Assembly: GCA_036936605.1 (NCBI GenBank)
Contig: JAUPFV010000001.1
Span: 316,836,809 to 316,900,808, forward strand
Direction of reading: 5' to 3'
Length of the DNA stretch: 64,000 nt
Origin: Limnanthes douglasii subsp. nivea
Lineage: Eukaryota > Streptophyta > Magnoliopsida > Brassicales > Limnanthaceae
The translations under genes and the position numbers were made by a program. Shown here piece after piece: positions 44,001 to 56,809 of the stretch. How positions within the stretch are numbered: the first letter of the stretch is position 1; every line of letters starts with the position of its first letter. The notes under the pieces were generated by a model. The model ran no database searches. It was not told the origin of the DNA and saw nothing but the letters and a program-made list of their open reading frames with translations.

Positions 44001-46600
44001 CACTCACGTGTCTTAACCTTGAATGGTACAGGTTTTTTGAATCTCTTTTTATTTTAGATACAACCAGGTTCACTACAAACCCTTTAAGAACTAACACACT
44101 ATAGTCATATAGGATTTCTTAACAACTAGTGAGCCTTATTATAGCCTAGTTTCTTGTATCCACCCTTATAGGTAAACCATCATCATCTAACATGTCAGTA
44201 GAAGAAGGTTACATGTAACTTCAAGCTTATATCTCAGGTTTTTTATCACTCTATCAAATTTTGTAGACAGCTTGAGCTAAATGTTCCATATTCCATTTAT
44301 AGCATAGGGTTTATCATTCCCAAGAATGACATTTCAACCATAAACTAATATCATGTTTTTAAATCAATTTTTATTGGAATTAACGTGGAATGGAGCTCTA
44401 AAATACAATACCCACTTGTCAATGTATCTCCAAGTATATGTCATTAAAGTATCAATGAACTTGTATTCATCTGAGACCATGGCAGTATCTCTAGTGTTAT
44501 GCTTCGATTAACTATCACTCACACATAGTATATTGTTGCAAACTGGTATAATATTTTGACGTCCATACCATTATACTATATGTCTCCTTTCAAATGCACG
44601 CTCCAGATTAATCTTCATAATCACCAATAGAGATTCATCATTTATTTCAGAATCTTTCATACAAACACCAACAAAATATATCTCATTGGCAAAGTCACTA
44701 TTAGGTTCTAGAAGTTGTGTCTACACCAAATGCTTTAGTTTGACCTTCAATCGAACAATTTAGAGCTTCGAGAGTTTCTACCTTTTAGTCTCGGTCATCT
44801 ATTTGCACCAATCTCTTTTACCCTACATCAAACACTTACCGTAAAAGATATTCAAATTTAATAAGAGTTAATGTATAAGTAATTTTAAAATTCATGTTTT
44901 ATTATAGTATTTTTAGTTTGAGTATATGTAATTGAGTAAATCAATACTTTATTTATTTTTGTTTTTATATCTTTTAAACATTTTATACAAATTAAGTTTA
45001 GTCATCTTAGTTCATATAAGTGGATCATTTAAAAATCTATATCTTATTGTTATATGGTAAGACAATTCTCATGATGCAGGTCATGAGAAATCTAAGTTAA
45101 TACTGGTGATAGTTGACACCATGATTATTATATAAAATGTTACGAACCATTACAAAGTAACAATTTTACGTAACCTAATAAATAATTTTTATATTGTTAG
45201 TAAATACAATTGTATTTAAAAAATCAATAAATATATTATTTTGATACAAAAGATGATTAAAATAAGAGATGATTAAAATAAGAGCTTATGAAAATAATTT
45301 ATTTAAAATATACATATATATTTTTAGTTAAAAATATATTAAATAAATACAAAATGCTTCTTACAAATATATGGAACATATCCTGAGGAATGACAAGAAG
45401 AGCTGTAATAGAAACAATATGATAAAAGTTAACCCTAACTTGGCTTATTAAGTATGACAAAAAATAAATTGGGAAGTGCAAAGACCCAAAGGATCAAATA
45501 GACTAAACATTAGCGTCTAAAAAACAAGCAAGCAAAGATAACAAACCAGTTAAAGAGAATAGACTGGAATCAATAAAAAAATAAACAAACTTCAGTTAGA
45601 AATTATAGATATTGAATTGGCCAAACAACTTCGGTGCCAAGGAATATGAACCTATGGTTAGAGAGCATGCGATAAGATTTTACAGAGACAATGGTTGAAG
45701 ATGAGCTAAAAGTTCTAGCATTCCTCTCACGTCAGACGTGGTAGAAAATTACGCCAAAGCAAACACAACATAGGTAGCGTGGACTGGAAGTCCAAGAGAC
45801 CAAATTGTTATTGTGAATTAAAAAAAACCCAAACTTGGAATTTACATAAGCACATATGCCCTTAGTGAAACTACAATCATAGATTAATGATTAATAGTGT
45901 CATAGTCAACATTTTATAAGACACAATTCAGAGAATATTTAAACTCCAACTGAGAAGCTTGTAGCGGGTGAAGAACTTATTCTAGATAAGAAACCAAATT
46001 ATGAAAGAGTGTCGAGCAATATTAAATGTATGTCATACTAACCCCCGCACACCCTACATGGGGGATGGGCGTACAAATTGTATTGTAGGTTTCCTTAATA
46101 TTGAACTTGGTGATTCCTCTTTCTAAAATCCAGTAGTATGCGTCATTGTAAAAGATAGTGGGCAGGGGGAGGGAGAGGATGAGGTTGTTGATCTCTTAGA
46201 GTTTGCTGTGATTTTTCTACCACCTGTAGATTTTATATGGGCTGGCCAATTGTAGAGTTCATCAAGGATAATATCTGAGACTTTGATATTATTGCCAGTC
46301 TTGAATCATGGCTGATATCATGCCCGTAATAGGTTACTAAAGAAGTAGATAAGTTAAGGATCGTACCAAAAAGAGATGTTATCTCGGTTGTTGATTTCCA
46401 CCTGTATATTTACTATCCAACGACCTAAAACATATAATATTCTCCAAATCTAAAAGACAGATGATTCAAAATCTAAAACTCTGATGTTGTTGTTTTTAAT
46501 TTACTTGGTTTTAAGCAAGTTGCATCAGATTAAGTTTTTGTTTATTAAACTATTTTATCTATTGTGAATGCAAAATACCTTTTCAGGATGAGTCGAATAG
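44001..46600. other. AT-rich DNA without a recognisable gene
   Basis: The left part may continue the copia remnant upstream of integrase. From 45480 to 46440 base composition is less AT-rich, but no frame matches a family I can name. A C-rich stretch near 46040 is not explained. Confidence 0.35.
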
Positions 46601-46968
46601 TGTTAATAGTGTATATTGTGTCCGCTGGTACAATTTTGTGTCATAAACTATATACTTTGTGTCTAATGGTACAATTCTATGTAATTTCATAGAGTACATT
46701 ATAGTTTATAATCTTGTGTATATGGGTCTAGTAGTTATATTATCTACTAAGTCTATAATTTCCTATTAATAGATTAATGAGACTACACAAAAGGATATCT
46801 AAAAAATTGTAATCCTTTTTTTCTCATAGTGGAACACTTTTCTATGGACGTAGATATTTGTCAAACCATATTAAAATTATGTGTTCCTTTTCTGTCTTTT
46901 ATTTTGTTATGTGTTTGAGCCATTTTTTATATATTGCATAGTGATTCATAACAAATTCGTATCAAAGC
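46601..46968 (+). repeat. Copia element 3 5' LTR (left boundary tentative) and primer site
   Basis: The stretch begins TGTTAATAG, ends ATAACA at 46953 and is followed by TCGTATCAAAGC (46957-46968), 10 of 12 bases identical to TGGTATCAGAGC, the initiator tRNA-Met primer site of plant copia elements. The end of this LTR also has the GGACGTAG and TGTGTTCCTTTTCTGTC features common in copia LTRs. The start is inferred. Confidence 0.55.
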
Positions 46969-47099
46969 TTTTGGTTGTGGAATAAGGTTTTGCAATTAGA
47001 GTTTACAATAACATCTACATCAACAAAATACAAAATCATAATATTTTGTTGGGGTTCCATCTTTGCTTTGTGGAATATTAAGTTAAATTATTAATTGGT

Positions 47100-47973
47100 A
47101 CTACAAGAGTTGTGGAAGGCTGTGGAGAATAAGTTTTCAACATAGATGAAAGAATGGGAGAAGCAAGATCTTCAATAATGATTTATAAGTCGGTATCTAA
47201 TAAGCGTAAAGGATAATACTCTTTTCGATATTAGTGGTCAGAAGACTGTTGCCTTTATATGAAAAACAAATAGGAGAACTTTAATCAGAGAAATCAGTCG
47301 CAAATCAGTTGTACTTGAAGAATCTCTTTTAAAATTCCAAATTCAAAGAATGCATGTCCATAACTGAACACCTAGATAATTTTAAATCAATTATTATATG
47401 TTTGCAGAATATTGATATTATCATTGAGGATAAGGATCAAGATTTATTTGTCATAATATTGTTACCAACTTCATATGAGAACTTCTTATATATCATAATG
47501 TATCGAACGCCATACAATGAGACGAAAGGGGACAGTCTTATGACCAGGTGAATATCGAGCAACAAGGTAGATTTTTTAAAGAATATAAATTAGCCGAACA
47601 TTAAAACATTTATGAATAGAGTGAGCAGGGACAGTAAAAGAGATATTGTTTGAAGGTAAAATGTAAGAAAGAAAATATAGTGAATCTAGTTGAAGATGTA
47701 AACGATTCTAATAATAGTAACAAAAGTCTCAGAGGAGATGTGGTGTATGTGAGTTGGCATAATGTTGGGTTGAAGAGAAACCCGATATCTTTTGGGATAC
47801 TAGACTCTCGGGATTACAAGTATCATGTAGACGATGGTGTAATCAAAGTGACAAAAGGCTCAATGGTGTGTATGAAAGGTAATTTATAAAAGGGGTTTTA
47901 CATTCTTTAGGTGCGTGTTATTATGAGAGATGTTGGAGTACCATCATAAGAAATTAATATCTAAAGCCAGTAG
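47100..47973 (+). pseudogene. gag: Copia element 3 gag and pre-integrase, protease deleted
   Basis: Frames encode the copia gag (NQLYLKNLF, then SITEHLDNFKSIIICLQNIDIIIEDKDQDLFVIILLPTSYENF) and a later frame (47650-47889) with VVYVSWHNVGLKRNPISFGILDS and GVIKVTKGSMVCMKGNL, the sequence just before integrase. The zinc knuckle and protease active site between them are missing. It stops at 47973, where element 2 is inserted, and resumes at 58770. Confidence 0.75.
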
Positions 47974-48384
47974 TGATGAGCTCAGAGAATCTTTAGTGAG
48001 ACTCAGGAGCGAAGATGTTTGTATGAGAGGGTCGGACTAGAGAATATTCGAGTGATGTGACAGTGTCCATTGAATTGCTAGAAAATAGAAGAGACAAAAG
48101 GAATAAATGTTGTAATTATTGATCAATCATTGGCCCTTTTCCCAAAAGGGAATGTCCTTTATATAGTAAATGAGTGGAGGATTAAATTACATATTACCAT
48201 CGTAAGCGCGGATTTCTTACCCCACTATTCGACTATTTACAAACAAGTTCTTGGGGTATATTATTTAAGCCCTGTATATATTGTGTGTGCTTTACTTTAG
48301 TCCTTAGCCACTAAATACATGGACCTTGATCTTATTTATGAGCTAAATTATATGTTAACCACCTCTATTTTCCTTCAATTATAC
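47974..48384 (-). repeat. Element 2 3' LTR
   Basis: It starts TGATGAGCTC on the plus strand and aligns with 58355-58769. The terminal bases ATTATAC differ from CTTATCA of the other LTR, so the inner end is mutated. The polypurine tract (minus strand CTGGGGGCTACG, about 48385-48396) follows. Confidence 0.88.
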
Positions 48385-48444
48385 GTAGCCCCCAGTCCAT
48401 GTGCAGTTCTCTGGATGCGGACTTCAATTTTTGTCTCATGACGT

Positions 48445-48543
48445 TCGGATCGGAATCTATGCTACCTCTGGGCGGATCGGACATTGCTGTTACTACGGTC
48501 GGATTTCCTGCTTCTAGGTAAAGTTCCGATAAGTCGGATCGGA
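48445..48543 (+). repeat. Cluster of CGGATCGGA motifs
   Basis: TCGGATCGGA occurs at 48445-48454 and 48534-48543, CGGATCGGA at 48473-48481 and TCGGAT at 48499-48504, with TTCCGAT near 48525. The cluster lies 200-300 bp upstream of the antisense TATA box at 48751, in the same place as the CTTCGAA repeats of element 1. Confidence 0.7.
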
Positions 48544-48750
48544 GTCTTTGTTACCCCGTTCGGGTTGGATATTTCGCAATGCTGAACTCACCTCGTATTC
48601 ATACTGACGTCACCTAAGTAATCATTTATGTCAGATGCGCATGTTTTATTTCGCTGTTATCGAGTCAAGCAATTTTTAGGCGGCACAGCTACCATGGACA
48701 CGTGTCACTGTACCATTACCCATGCATGTTCGCCTTCTGTCTCGCATACC

Positions 48751-48758
48751 TATAAATA
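48751..48758 (+). promoter_or_regulatory. TATA box of the element 2 antisense gene
   Basis: TATAAATA corresponds in position to the boxes at 26659 and 61786. A MITE now lies 28 bp downstream, in what would be the start-site and leader region. Confidence 0.65.
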
Positions 48759-48785
48759 CGTAGTAAAGGTTTCTGATTTTCTTTT

Positions 48786-49075
48786 GGGTTAAAAACACCA
48801 CAGGTCCTTTATGTTTGTCACTTGTAACACATCAGTCCTTATTCTTTGTCTCTGTAATAAACAAATCCTTTTCTAAAAATTTGAGGGATCTGTTTATTAC
48901 AAATTAAAAACGCGAGGGACCTGTTTATTACAGACATGAAGGACCTATTTATTACAAAAAAAGATTTGTGTGTTACATTTTTAAAACATAAGGGACCGGT
49001 TTATTACAGAGATAAAGAATAGGGACTGATGTATTACAAGTGACAAACATGGAGGACGTGTGGTGTTTTTTACCC
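48786..49075. mobile_element. MITE with long inverted ends, Mutator-like
   Basis: The 290-bp element begins GGGTTAAAAACACCACAGG and ends with its inverted counterpart. The two ends match over about 80 bp with around nine differences. It is flanked by TTTTCTTTT (48777-48785) and TTTTCTTTC (49076-49084), a 9-bp duplication with one mismatch, as Mutator-like elements make. The interior repeats GGGACCTGTTTATTACA-like units about five times. It has no coding capacity. Confidence 0.8.
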
Positions 49076-49118
49076 TTTTCTTTCAAAAATGTTTGCTCTA
49101 GAGAGAGAAAGGGAGACT

Positions 49119-52100
49119 ATGGCTAAACAAATTTATTTATTTGCATTTTCATGCCTGACAAATTCATCAATCTTGAAAGGTACAAACTTTGGAGGTAGTT
49201 TAACATTTCTAATCGGATCGGTACTCGCAGATCTGTCGGTGCAAGGGAGCATCCTTCCCCTGCAGAGATTTGGGAATCTAACTTTCGAGACAACTAGGCT
49301 CTGATCTGCGAGAGCTCCATCAGTCTTACTGCATCCTCCCCAAGTGGTGGGGTTGATCCTTCTACTTCTCCAACTCCCTTGAATTTTTCTTCTCGACCTT
49401 CTCCCTTCATCGTTATGGGTGACGAGAGAGAAAGAGCGCCCAAGAAAGAAAACAAAGACAGAGCTAAACGGAAAAGATCACCTGATCCGTCTGCCAAATC
49501 GGTCCGGATGAAGATTCCATCCTCGGTCTCGACTCCTTCAACAACCCCGAAGGCTCTCCTCAAATAACGCCAGACGTTAGCCCCCCAAAAACTTAGTCAA
49601 GGGGGACTCAGCCCGAACCATCTCTGACACCTATCCTGGAAGTTCCGGAGAAGAATATGTCTGACGGCTCTGATGATGATAAAGAGAATCCTGACGTCGT
49701 GGTGGTTGAGGCAGAGCCTCTTCGAGTCGTTTGTGCTGATTTTCCTTCCTCGGAACCTGCGTCTAATCTTCCCCCTCACCAAAGTGAGACTTCTGTGGTC
49801 AAGAGTAAGAATAAAAAAAACGTTCTATAGGTTTTCCCTCGAATGTGGAGGATATCATGGGCGACAATCTCCGTGGTCTTGAGGCTAAGCATGTTTTGGC
49901 TCTGTACAAGGTGAAGTATAAATATTTTCATCCGACCAAGCAGGTCAAACTAAGGGATCGTTAGGGTATTCCTATTAATATTACCATTTGATTCCCTATT
50001 GTTGGTGAGATGCCTTTATCAGTTCGAAACAATGAATTAGTCCTTTATACGGAGCTGATAAACTGGGGTCTCCGACTGCCTCTCGATCCTCTCCTGACCA
50101 ACTACTTCCACCTGGTCGGACTTTTTCCTTCTCAGGCCGGGCAAATATGTGGTATACCCTCATGGCCTGCATTACGGCTTCGAGGCTTTCCGGGAACGCT
50201 TTCACCATGGAGCAACTCATTGTCGTCTCGGGTGTAGCCAAGAATTCTAACTATCCCTTCTATTCACTTGGCCTCGCCAAGAGTCTCAAAGTGATAAAGA
50301 ATTTTTTGGAGGTTGATAAGAAGTGGAAGCAACAGTTTATGTTCATTTCTGGGTTGTGAGCGACCGGATTTGAAAAATCTGAAGACCTTCCTCACCGGTT
50401 GACGCTGAAGTGGACCGGACAAGGTAAGTACTTTCACCTAAAAAAATTTTGAGTCGCCAGGTTAAGTAAATTCTGACTTTGTGTTTTTTTCAACTATGAA
50501 AGGAATTGCTAAGTCCTTTAAGCGTCATGCTAAATCCGGCAAGGCTATCTTTGGGAAGTTGAGTGCATGGGCAGGCGAACACTGAGATTATAAGTTCCAC
50601 CAAAGTTTTATTCCTATGAATTTTGCCAAGTGTAATCTGTGGTGGTGCGATCTTAGTGTGAAGAAGTCCGCCTCAGAACTTATGGTGCCTCATCCGGGCA
50701 ACGATGTCCTTAAGTGTTTGGAGCACTTAGATAATATCGTCTACCTCCCTACTCGGGACCGAGATCCGAGTCACCAAGATGCTAAAAATCGAAGAAGGTG
50801 AGGAAGAAGAGACTGAGGAGGATGCCGAGTCTGACGAGGAAGCACCCGAGGAGAGGAGGGTAGATGCGCATGAGGGTTCTCAGCCCCAGGCTCAGGGTGG
50901 TCCCCAAGAAAGGATGCAAGACAGTCCTTCGACAAGAGCTTTCGGTAATCATGATGATATTCGAGTAGGCTCGCCCCCGGACACAAGATCACCTGAACTT
51001 CAACAGGAAGCCCCCATCGGTCCTCCCCCCACCTCTCATCCTGAGAATAGGTTGAACTAAGTTGACCACATGGTTAAGATCAGGCCCCAAGGTCGAGCTG
51101 GTAGCACAAGGCCGTAGAGATTTACGAATGAGGAGAATAAGAAAAGGATTGTTGAGAGTGGAGAAGAAAGTGAAAATACTAAGGGGAGACTGCCTTTGTC
51201 CAAAAAGTTTGTGATTGTCGATTCGGACTCCGGTGTAGAATTTGTCTCCACACGAAGGGAAGCTCAAGAAGGTGACTCTAACGAGGAAAGTTACCCCTCC
51301 CCCGGCCTCTGCTTACTTTGACGTATATGCCAATGACTATGTGGCAAACGAGTTGAACAAATTATTGCATGCTGATGCCCTGCTCGAACGCAAAGCGAAT
51401 CGGAAGGGTCGATATAAGGAAGAGGTTATTGAGAGGAGGGCGGAGGTGAAAACTCTAACTTCTGAGGTTTCCGTATTGAAAGACAAAGTGAGGGACTTTA
51501 CCGATCAAGTGGCCGAACAGACTGAGATCTTCTCCAAAGTGGAAGGCCTGGTCTCTGTGTCTGATAACTTGAATAAAGAAGTGAATGAGCTAAAAGATGA
51601 GTTAGCCAAGACCTCGGAAGTGACCGCCAAGGTTCAAACTTTGTCTTCTGATCCTAGGAGCTAAAGAAAAGAGTTAAGGAACTGACTGATGAATTGGCTA
51701 AGGAGAAAAAGACCTCCGAGGACCGCTTAACTACTATCACTTCCCTTGATGTTGAACTGTATGAGGAAAATACTAAATTTGATGATGAGAGGGAGAAGTT
51801 TATCGCTAAGGATGATGAGCGTGACACAACAGTAGATGCTCTTCTTGAAGGCTATTTCAAAATCAAGGTTTATTTTGAGAATGTTGTTCAAGAAATCGAG
51901 AAGCTATCGGTGGAGCATGAAAGCTTGAAAAAAAATTGAGGCTAAGAAGAAAGAATGTTTTGATGAGTATGTTGCTAAGATCGTTGTTAGCCTTAAAGAG
52001 AGGGATGCTAAGTTAAAGTATGCAATGGTAATGGAGATGCATGAACGGTTCCCAGACTTGCACCTTGGTAGCCTTTGGACCCGGGTTATTGAGCAACATC

Positions 52101-52210
52101 GCCCACCCAGAGTATCCGTGGAGGACCCTGGATCTAGTGAGGCTTCAGAAAGCTCTTCATCGGACTCAGACTCCCCTGCTGGTAGTAAAGAAAACTCTGC
52201 ATTCGATTAG
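49119..52210 (+). pseudogene. Element 2 antisense gene, decayed (homologue of 26842-29669)
   Basis: The exon 1 part holds MSDGSDDDKENPD (acidic), NELVLYTELINWGLRLPLDPLLTNYFHLVGLFPSQ (50010-50130) and, after a frameshift, FLEVDKKWKQQFMFISG (50300-50355), the PF04195-like domain. The intron is 50424-50502 and keeps its donor and acceptor. Exon 2 has FKRHAKSGKAIFGKLSAWA and NFAKCNLWW, long coiled-coil frames (51242-51939) and a conserved end, FPDLHLGSLWTRV with an acidic serine tail (52025-52210). Several stops and shifts exclude a full protein. The start at 49119 is a guess. Confidence 0.8.
50424..50502 (+). other. Intron of the element 2 antisense gene
   Basis: Donor GTAAGT at 50424 and acceptor AAAG at 50502, after a TTTTTTT tract, give 79 bp. 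It is phase 1 and joins LKWTGQ to IAKSFKR through a glycine codon, the same protein position and phase as in element 1 (TLTWRDS to IPRRFKS). Confidence 0.8.
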
Positions 52211-52420
52211 CATATGCTAAGTAGCACCTTCCTTATTTTTTGTTTAACTCGTTTGTTCCTTGAATCCTGCCACCATAAACGTTTTTTGTAATACTCCTTA
52301 CTATTGGAGCTTTTAGTGATGTATTCTTGGTACGATGTTTTGTTTAGTCATTTCTTCCTTATGTTTTTCTTCTTATGATTCAATACTGAATTATTTTACT
52401 CAAGTTTTCTCTTGTTAATA

Positions 52421-52592
52421 TTTTGAGTTCATAGAGATGAACTTTCTTGTCCAAACTTCTTTGGAGGGTGTTTTGAGTTCAAAAAGATGAACATTCTTGT
52501 CCAAAATTATTTGGAGGATGTTTTGAGTTCAAAAAGATGAACCTTCTTGTCCAAACTTCTTTGGAGGATGTTTTGAGTTCAAAAAGATAAAC
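52421..52592. repeat. Tandem 50-bp repeats between convergent genes in element 2
   Basis: Units beginning TTTTGAGTTC start at 52421, 52471, 52521 and 52571. The last is partial. They lie between the antisense stop (52210) and the end of pol near 52750, the same position as the unrelated 34-bp repeats of element 1. Confidence 0.88.
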
Positions 52593-52749
52593 TTAATCTA
52601 GTTTTTCAAGAAGGCAATAAAATTTGATATATAAGCTGACTATTTAGGCACCTCATTAAAACCTTCCTGTGTCACCAGAGTAGGAAAAAGTATGCCACCG
52701 GAACTTACACAAAGTGACAAATAAAATATTTAAATATCACACAATCAAA

Positions 52750-55700
52750 CTAAATAAGCTTTTAGGTGCTCGATGTTCCAGGGATGGGGAAGATATCTTT
52801 CTTTTTTTGTCTTTCAATCGATATGTCCCCGGTTTCAGCTTCTTAGTGACTGTGTACGGACGTTCCTAATTTGGGGCGAGTTATCCAAGTCTCTTTTCTT
52901 TCGTGTGCAAGAAGACTTTTCTTAGGACCATATCTACAACCTCAAATTCTCTTCTTCTGACCTTTGACGAGTAACGGCTTCTCATCAAAGGTTAATAATG
53001 CAAGGAGTTCAGTTGTGCTCTTCTTCTCTTTTCTTCTATCAAATCAAGCTCTGTGCGTTTTCCTTTATCTTTCCCTTCCTCGGAATACTCACTCAGTAAA
53101 AAATATGGGAACATTATTTCTGATGGCACAACTGCACCCAGTATGTACAACAGTGTGAAGGGTGACTCGTGTGTTGCAGTCCGAGGGGTAGTCATGTAAG
53201 CCCATAGTACTTCTTGTAGGTAATCTGGCTACCTCCCCACTTTGCCCTCTAAATTCTTTCTTAGTCCGTCCAAGATTGTTTGATTGGTTACTTCAACTTG
53301 GTCGTTCGCTTGGGGATGGAACAGAGTCGAAAATCATTGTTGTATTAGAGGCACATAAAGTTCTCATTTCACTGTTGTCGAACTGTGGGCCATTATCCAT
53401 CGTGATCTTCCAAGGTACACCAAAGCGACAGCAGATGTTGAAGATGATGAATTTGATAACATCTTTCGCCATTGTTCCCACTAGTGGTTTGGCCTCTACC
53501 CACTTGGAAAAATAGTCCACATCAACGATGATTGTTTGACGTTCTCCTGAAGCCATAGGAAGTGGTCCGACTAGGTCTATTCCCCATCGATCGAAGGGCA
53601 GAGACTCTGATATTGACTCTAAAGGCACTCCGGGCAAGTGAGTTGAATTAGCGAATCGCTGAAAAGTGTCACATTTCTGTACTAACTCCTTGGCATCTGC
53701 TGAGATGGTTGGCCAATAATACCCTGCCACAAGAATTTTTTGTATCAGCGTTTTGTATCCACAGTGCGCTGACCCTTCCACGTCATGCAACTCTGAGAGT
53801 ATTAGCTGTGATTCATCCTTCCCTAAACAACGAATTAAGGGACGACTAAAAGATCTTTTATACAACACATCTCCGAGGACTATGTATCTGTAGGCCTTGA
53901 GCCGTATTCTATTGGCTTTTACTTTATCAACAGGCAGTGTCTCATGGACTAAAAAATCTTGTATTTCGCTTCTCCAGTCTTTTGTTAAGGCTATGGATAT
54001 CTGGAAAGCTTCGATATTACCTTCCCCTGATTCGGATCCCTTGACCATCGACGAATTTTCTTGAGTCACTATCCACGGATATTCTTCTGAATAAGATGCT
54101 TTAGCCAAGGAATCAGCCACTGAATTTCTTGTCCTGTGAATGTGTTCGAATCGGACGCTTTCGAATTCCAAGGTGATAGCCTTCAAAATTCCTAGATACT
54201 TCACCAAATGATCTTTTCTTGCTTCTAAGCGCCCGAGAGCATGGTTTACCAGTAGTTGAGAATCACTGATCAACTTGACCCGTTTAGCCCCATAAATCTT
54301 TGCAAGTTGTAATCTGGTCAGGGCTGCCTCGACTCTGCCTCGTTGTTCGATGCCTGAATTCCGAGTCGGAATACCTAGTATATTGCAATGACATCTAGGG
54401 AGGTTAGCAAATGAACTGGATCCCCCATCGGTTCGGACTTGCCACTCGGACGTTTCTTCCTCCATGTCCACAACGTCCCTGTCAGAATGAAATTCCACTA
54501 AGAATTCAGCTAGCGCATGTGCTTTGATCGTTGTTCGTGGTTCGAACTCGATATCAAAATCCCCAAGTTCTACCGACCACTTAGTCATCCTTCCGAACAC
54601 ATCGGGTCTCTGTAACATGCTTTTTAAAGGAAAAGATGTTCGCACCACCACCGTATGAGCTTGGAAGTAGGGCCTCATCTTTCGAGCTAATGTTACTAAA
54701 GCAAGGGCTAGCTTTTCCAACTAAAGGTATCTCTTTTCTGCATCTAAGAGGCTTTTGCTTACGTAATAAACTGGTCTTGGAAGGCTCGATTCTTCTCGGA
54801 TTAAAACTGAGCTGACTGCAAAGTCGGATACTGCTAAGTAGATGAACAACTTCTCCCCCGGATACGGCTTTGTCAGCATTTCCGGGGATGAAAGATGTTG
54901 TTTGATTTGATTAAAAGCGTCTGAGCATTTTTGGGTCCAATCGAAACGGTTCGCTTTCCTTAGCACCTAGAAGAAAGGGGCACATTTATCTGACGATCTG
55001 GAGATGAATCTCTTTAAAGCAGCCAACCTTCCGGTTAAAATTTGCACCTCGTTGATCATGATAGGCGGATACATAGTACATAAGGCATTTAACTACACCG
55101 GATCTGCTTCGATACCCGGCTCGCTGACTATGTAACCTAAGAACTATCCAGATCTTACCCCAAACGTGCACTATTCTGGGTTCAACTTTAGATTTATTTT
55201 AGCCAGATTGGCAAAAGTTTCTTCTAGGTCAGCTAAATGATATTCGTCTCTGAGGCTTTTAACTAACATGTCATCAATATAAACTTCCACATTTCTGCCA
55301 ATCTGACTTTCGAACGCCTTATTCACTAAACGTTGGTATGTTGCCCCCGCATTCTTTAGTCCGAATGGAATGACTCTGTAACAGTGTAGACCCCTTCCGG
55401 TAATGAAAGTCGTGCTCTCATGATCCCTCGGGTCCATCCGGATTTGATTGTATCCAGCATATGCATCCATAAAGGAGAGTAAATGATTTTCGGATGTCGA
55501 ATCCACTAGTTGATCTATTCGTGGGACCGGAAAAGGATCTTTAGGGCAAGCCCTATTCAAATGAGTGAAGTCTACACACATCCGCTATTTGCCGTTTTGT
55601 CCACGATGGATATTTCTTCAGTTTTCTCTTGGGAAAAAGATCTTCGCTTTTGAATGATGGGTCGAACACTGTTTTGTATAGCCAACTTGTGACAGATGAC

Positions 55701-55860
55701 CTCTTCTGGTACCCCCTGTAACGTCTTCTTTACACCAAGCAAACAGATGTAATTTGGTTGAAATTAAGCTTTCTTTTACCTTAGGTGATAATCTTGTTCC
55801 TATCTTGAGACTTTTTCCAGGGTTGAACGCATGGTCCTCGAAGCCTTCGTCAGGGACCAT
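52750..55860 (-). pseudogene. pol: Element 2 pol, decayed
   Basis: From right to left: GFMVPDEGFEDHAF and GKSLKIGTRLSP (55860-55618), then a deletion to RT (MCVDFTHLNRACPKDPFP, FMDAYAGYNQI, YIDDM, 55581-55171). The thumb ends CAPFF, then amber (54967-54969), then VLRKANRF. The first RNase H is cut by a stop at 54720. The 475-codon frame 54720-53293 holds the second RNase H (TDGGSS, LISDSQLLVNH, VADSLA) with an internal scrambled segment, and integrase (ELHDVEGSAHCGYKTL, WGIDLVGPLPM, MDNGPQF). A shifted frame (53195-52992) carries the integrase end. MDNG replaces TDNG. Confidence 0.85.
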
Positions 55861-55987
55861 GAACCCAGGGGACTCCCTTGGATCATTAACGGGATCGGAA
55901 CCCGAAGGAGGCCCCTCTGACTGCTATTCTTGTTTGGATTCAACCCCCTTCAACTTCTTGGGGGCCAGCGCCGCTTTGTAGCATTCC

Positions 55988-56800
55988 CTAGCCATTTTCT
56001 GACGATCTTACAGTTCCAATATTGATTCCCACTACGTACTTCAAACAATGGTGGACTATGGACGGCACAACATGTATTTTAGACAACCATAATCTTCCAA
56101 AGATGGCGTTGTACGATGTGGGTGCATCTACCATGATGAACAGTACCGTCACTATTTTCTTGAATGGCACCCTGCCCAGCTCTACCATTCCCTCGAATTC
56201 TCCGACGACGTCCGCAGTCGCACCGATAAATCCCACTATAGTCCTGTCGGATTGTAGGATGGTTGGAGGATTGGTTATCTTGTTGTAGGTTGTCATGAAC
56301 ATAATGTTGGAAAGAACTCCCCGTGTCAAATAAAAAATTTCTTATCTCGTTTCCACCAATCTCTGCTCCGATTACCACTGCGTCCTCATGTGGACCAGCT
56401 ACTTCCCTCATGTTGTCATCCTCGAAGCAAAGGATTGGTGATGGATTACGGTAAAGGTGCGATGAGGCTCCCGCATCCACAAATTATTCTTCGATCACAT
56501 CGGAAATCATCATGGTATCGTCTTTCCTTGGAGCGACTTCTTGTTTTGGTACCACCGCGGTATTCTTCTTGACAAAGTCAACCAAATTTATGTTTTCTAT
56601 CGAGTATTGGACTTCTTTCTTTAAAGCCACACAGTCTTTAGTGTGATGCCCGATGTCATCATGGAACTGACAGTATTTGTTCTTTATGTGCTCTTTCAGA
56701 GTCTAAAGAGGAAAAGGCTTGCGGAAATGCATATTTGCACGTGCCTTTTCAAAAATAGTAGAGACACACTCAGTCAACTCGGCGTAATAAGCTTGTCGGA
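55988..56800 (-). pseudogene. Element 2 protease region, decayed
   Basis: The zinc-knuckle segment (KYCQFHDDIGHHTKDCVALKKEVQ, about 56690-56600) precedes the frame at 56480-56079 with GPHEDAVVIGAEIGG and FDTGSS, where a shift destroys the protease. A second frame (56329-55988) continues correctly with TIVGFIGATADVVGEFEG and TSYNAIFGRLWLS. Confidence 0.8.
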
Positions 56801-56809
56801 TCAACCTAT

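Noticed and set aside
45480..46440. LINE or host gene suggested by less AT-rich composition
   Set aside because: No frame on either strand gives a recognisable domain, and stops are frequent.
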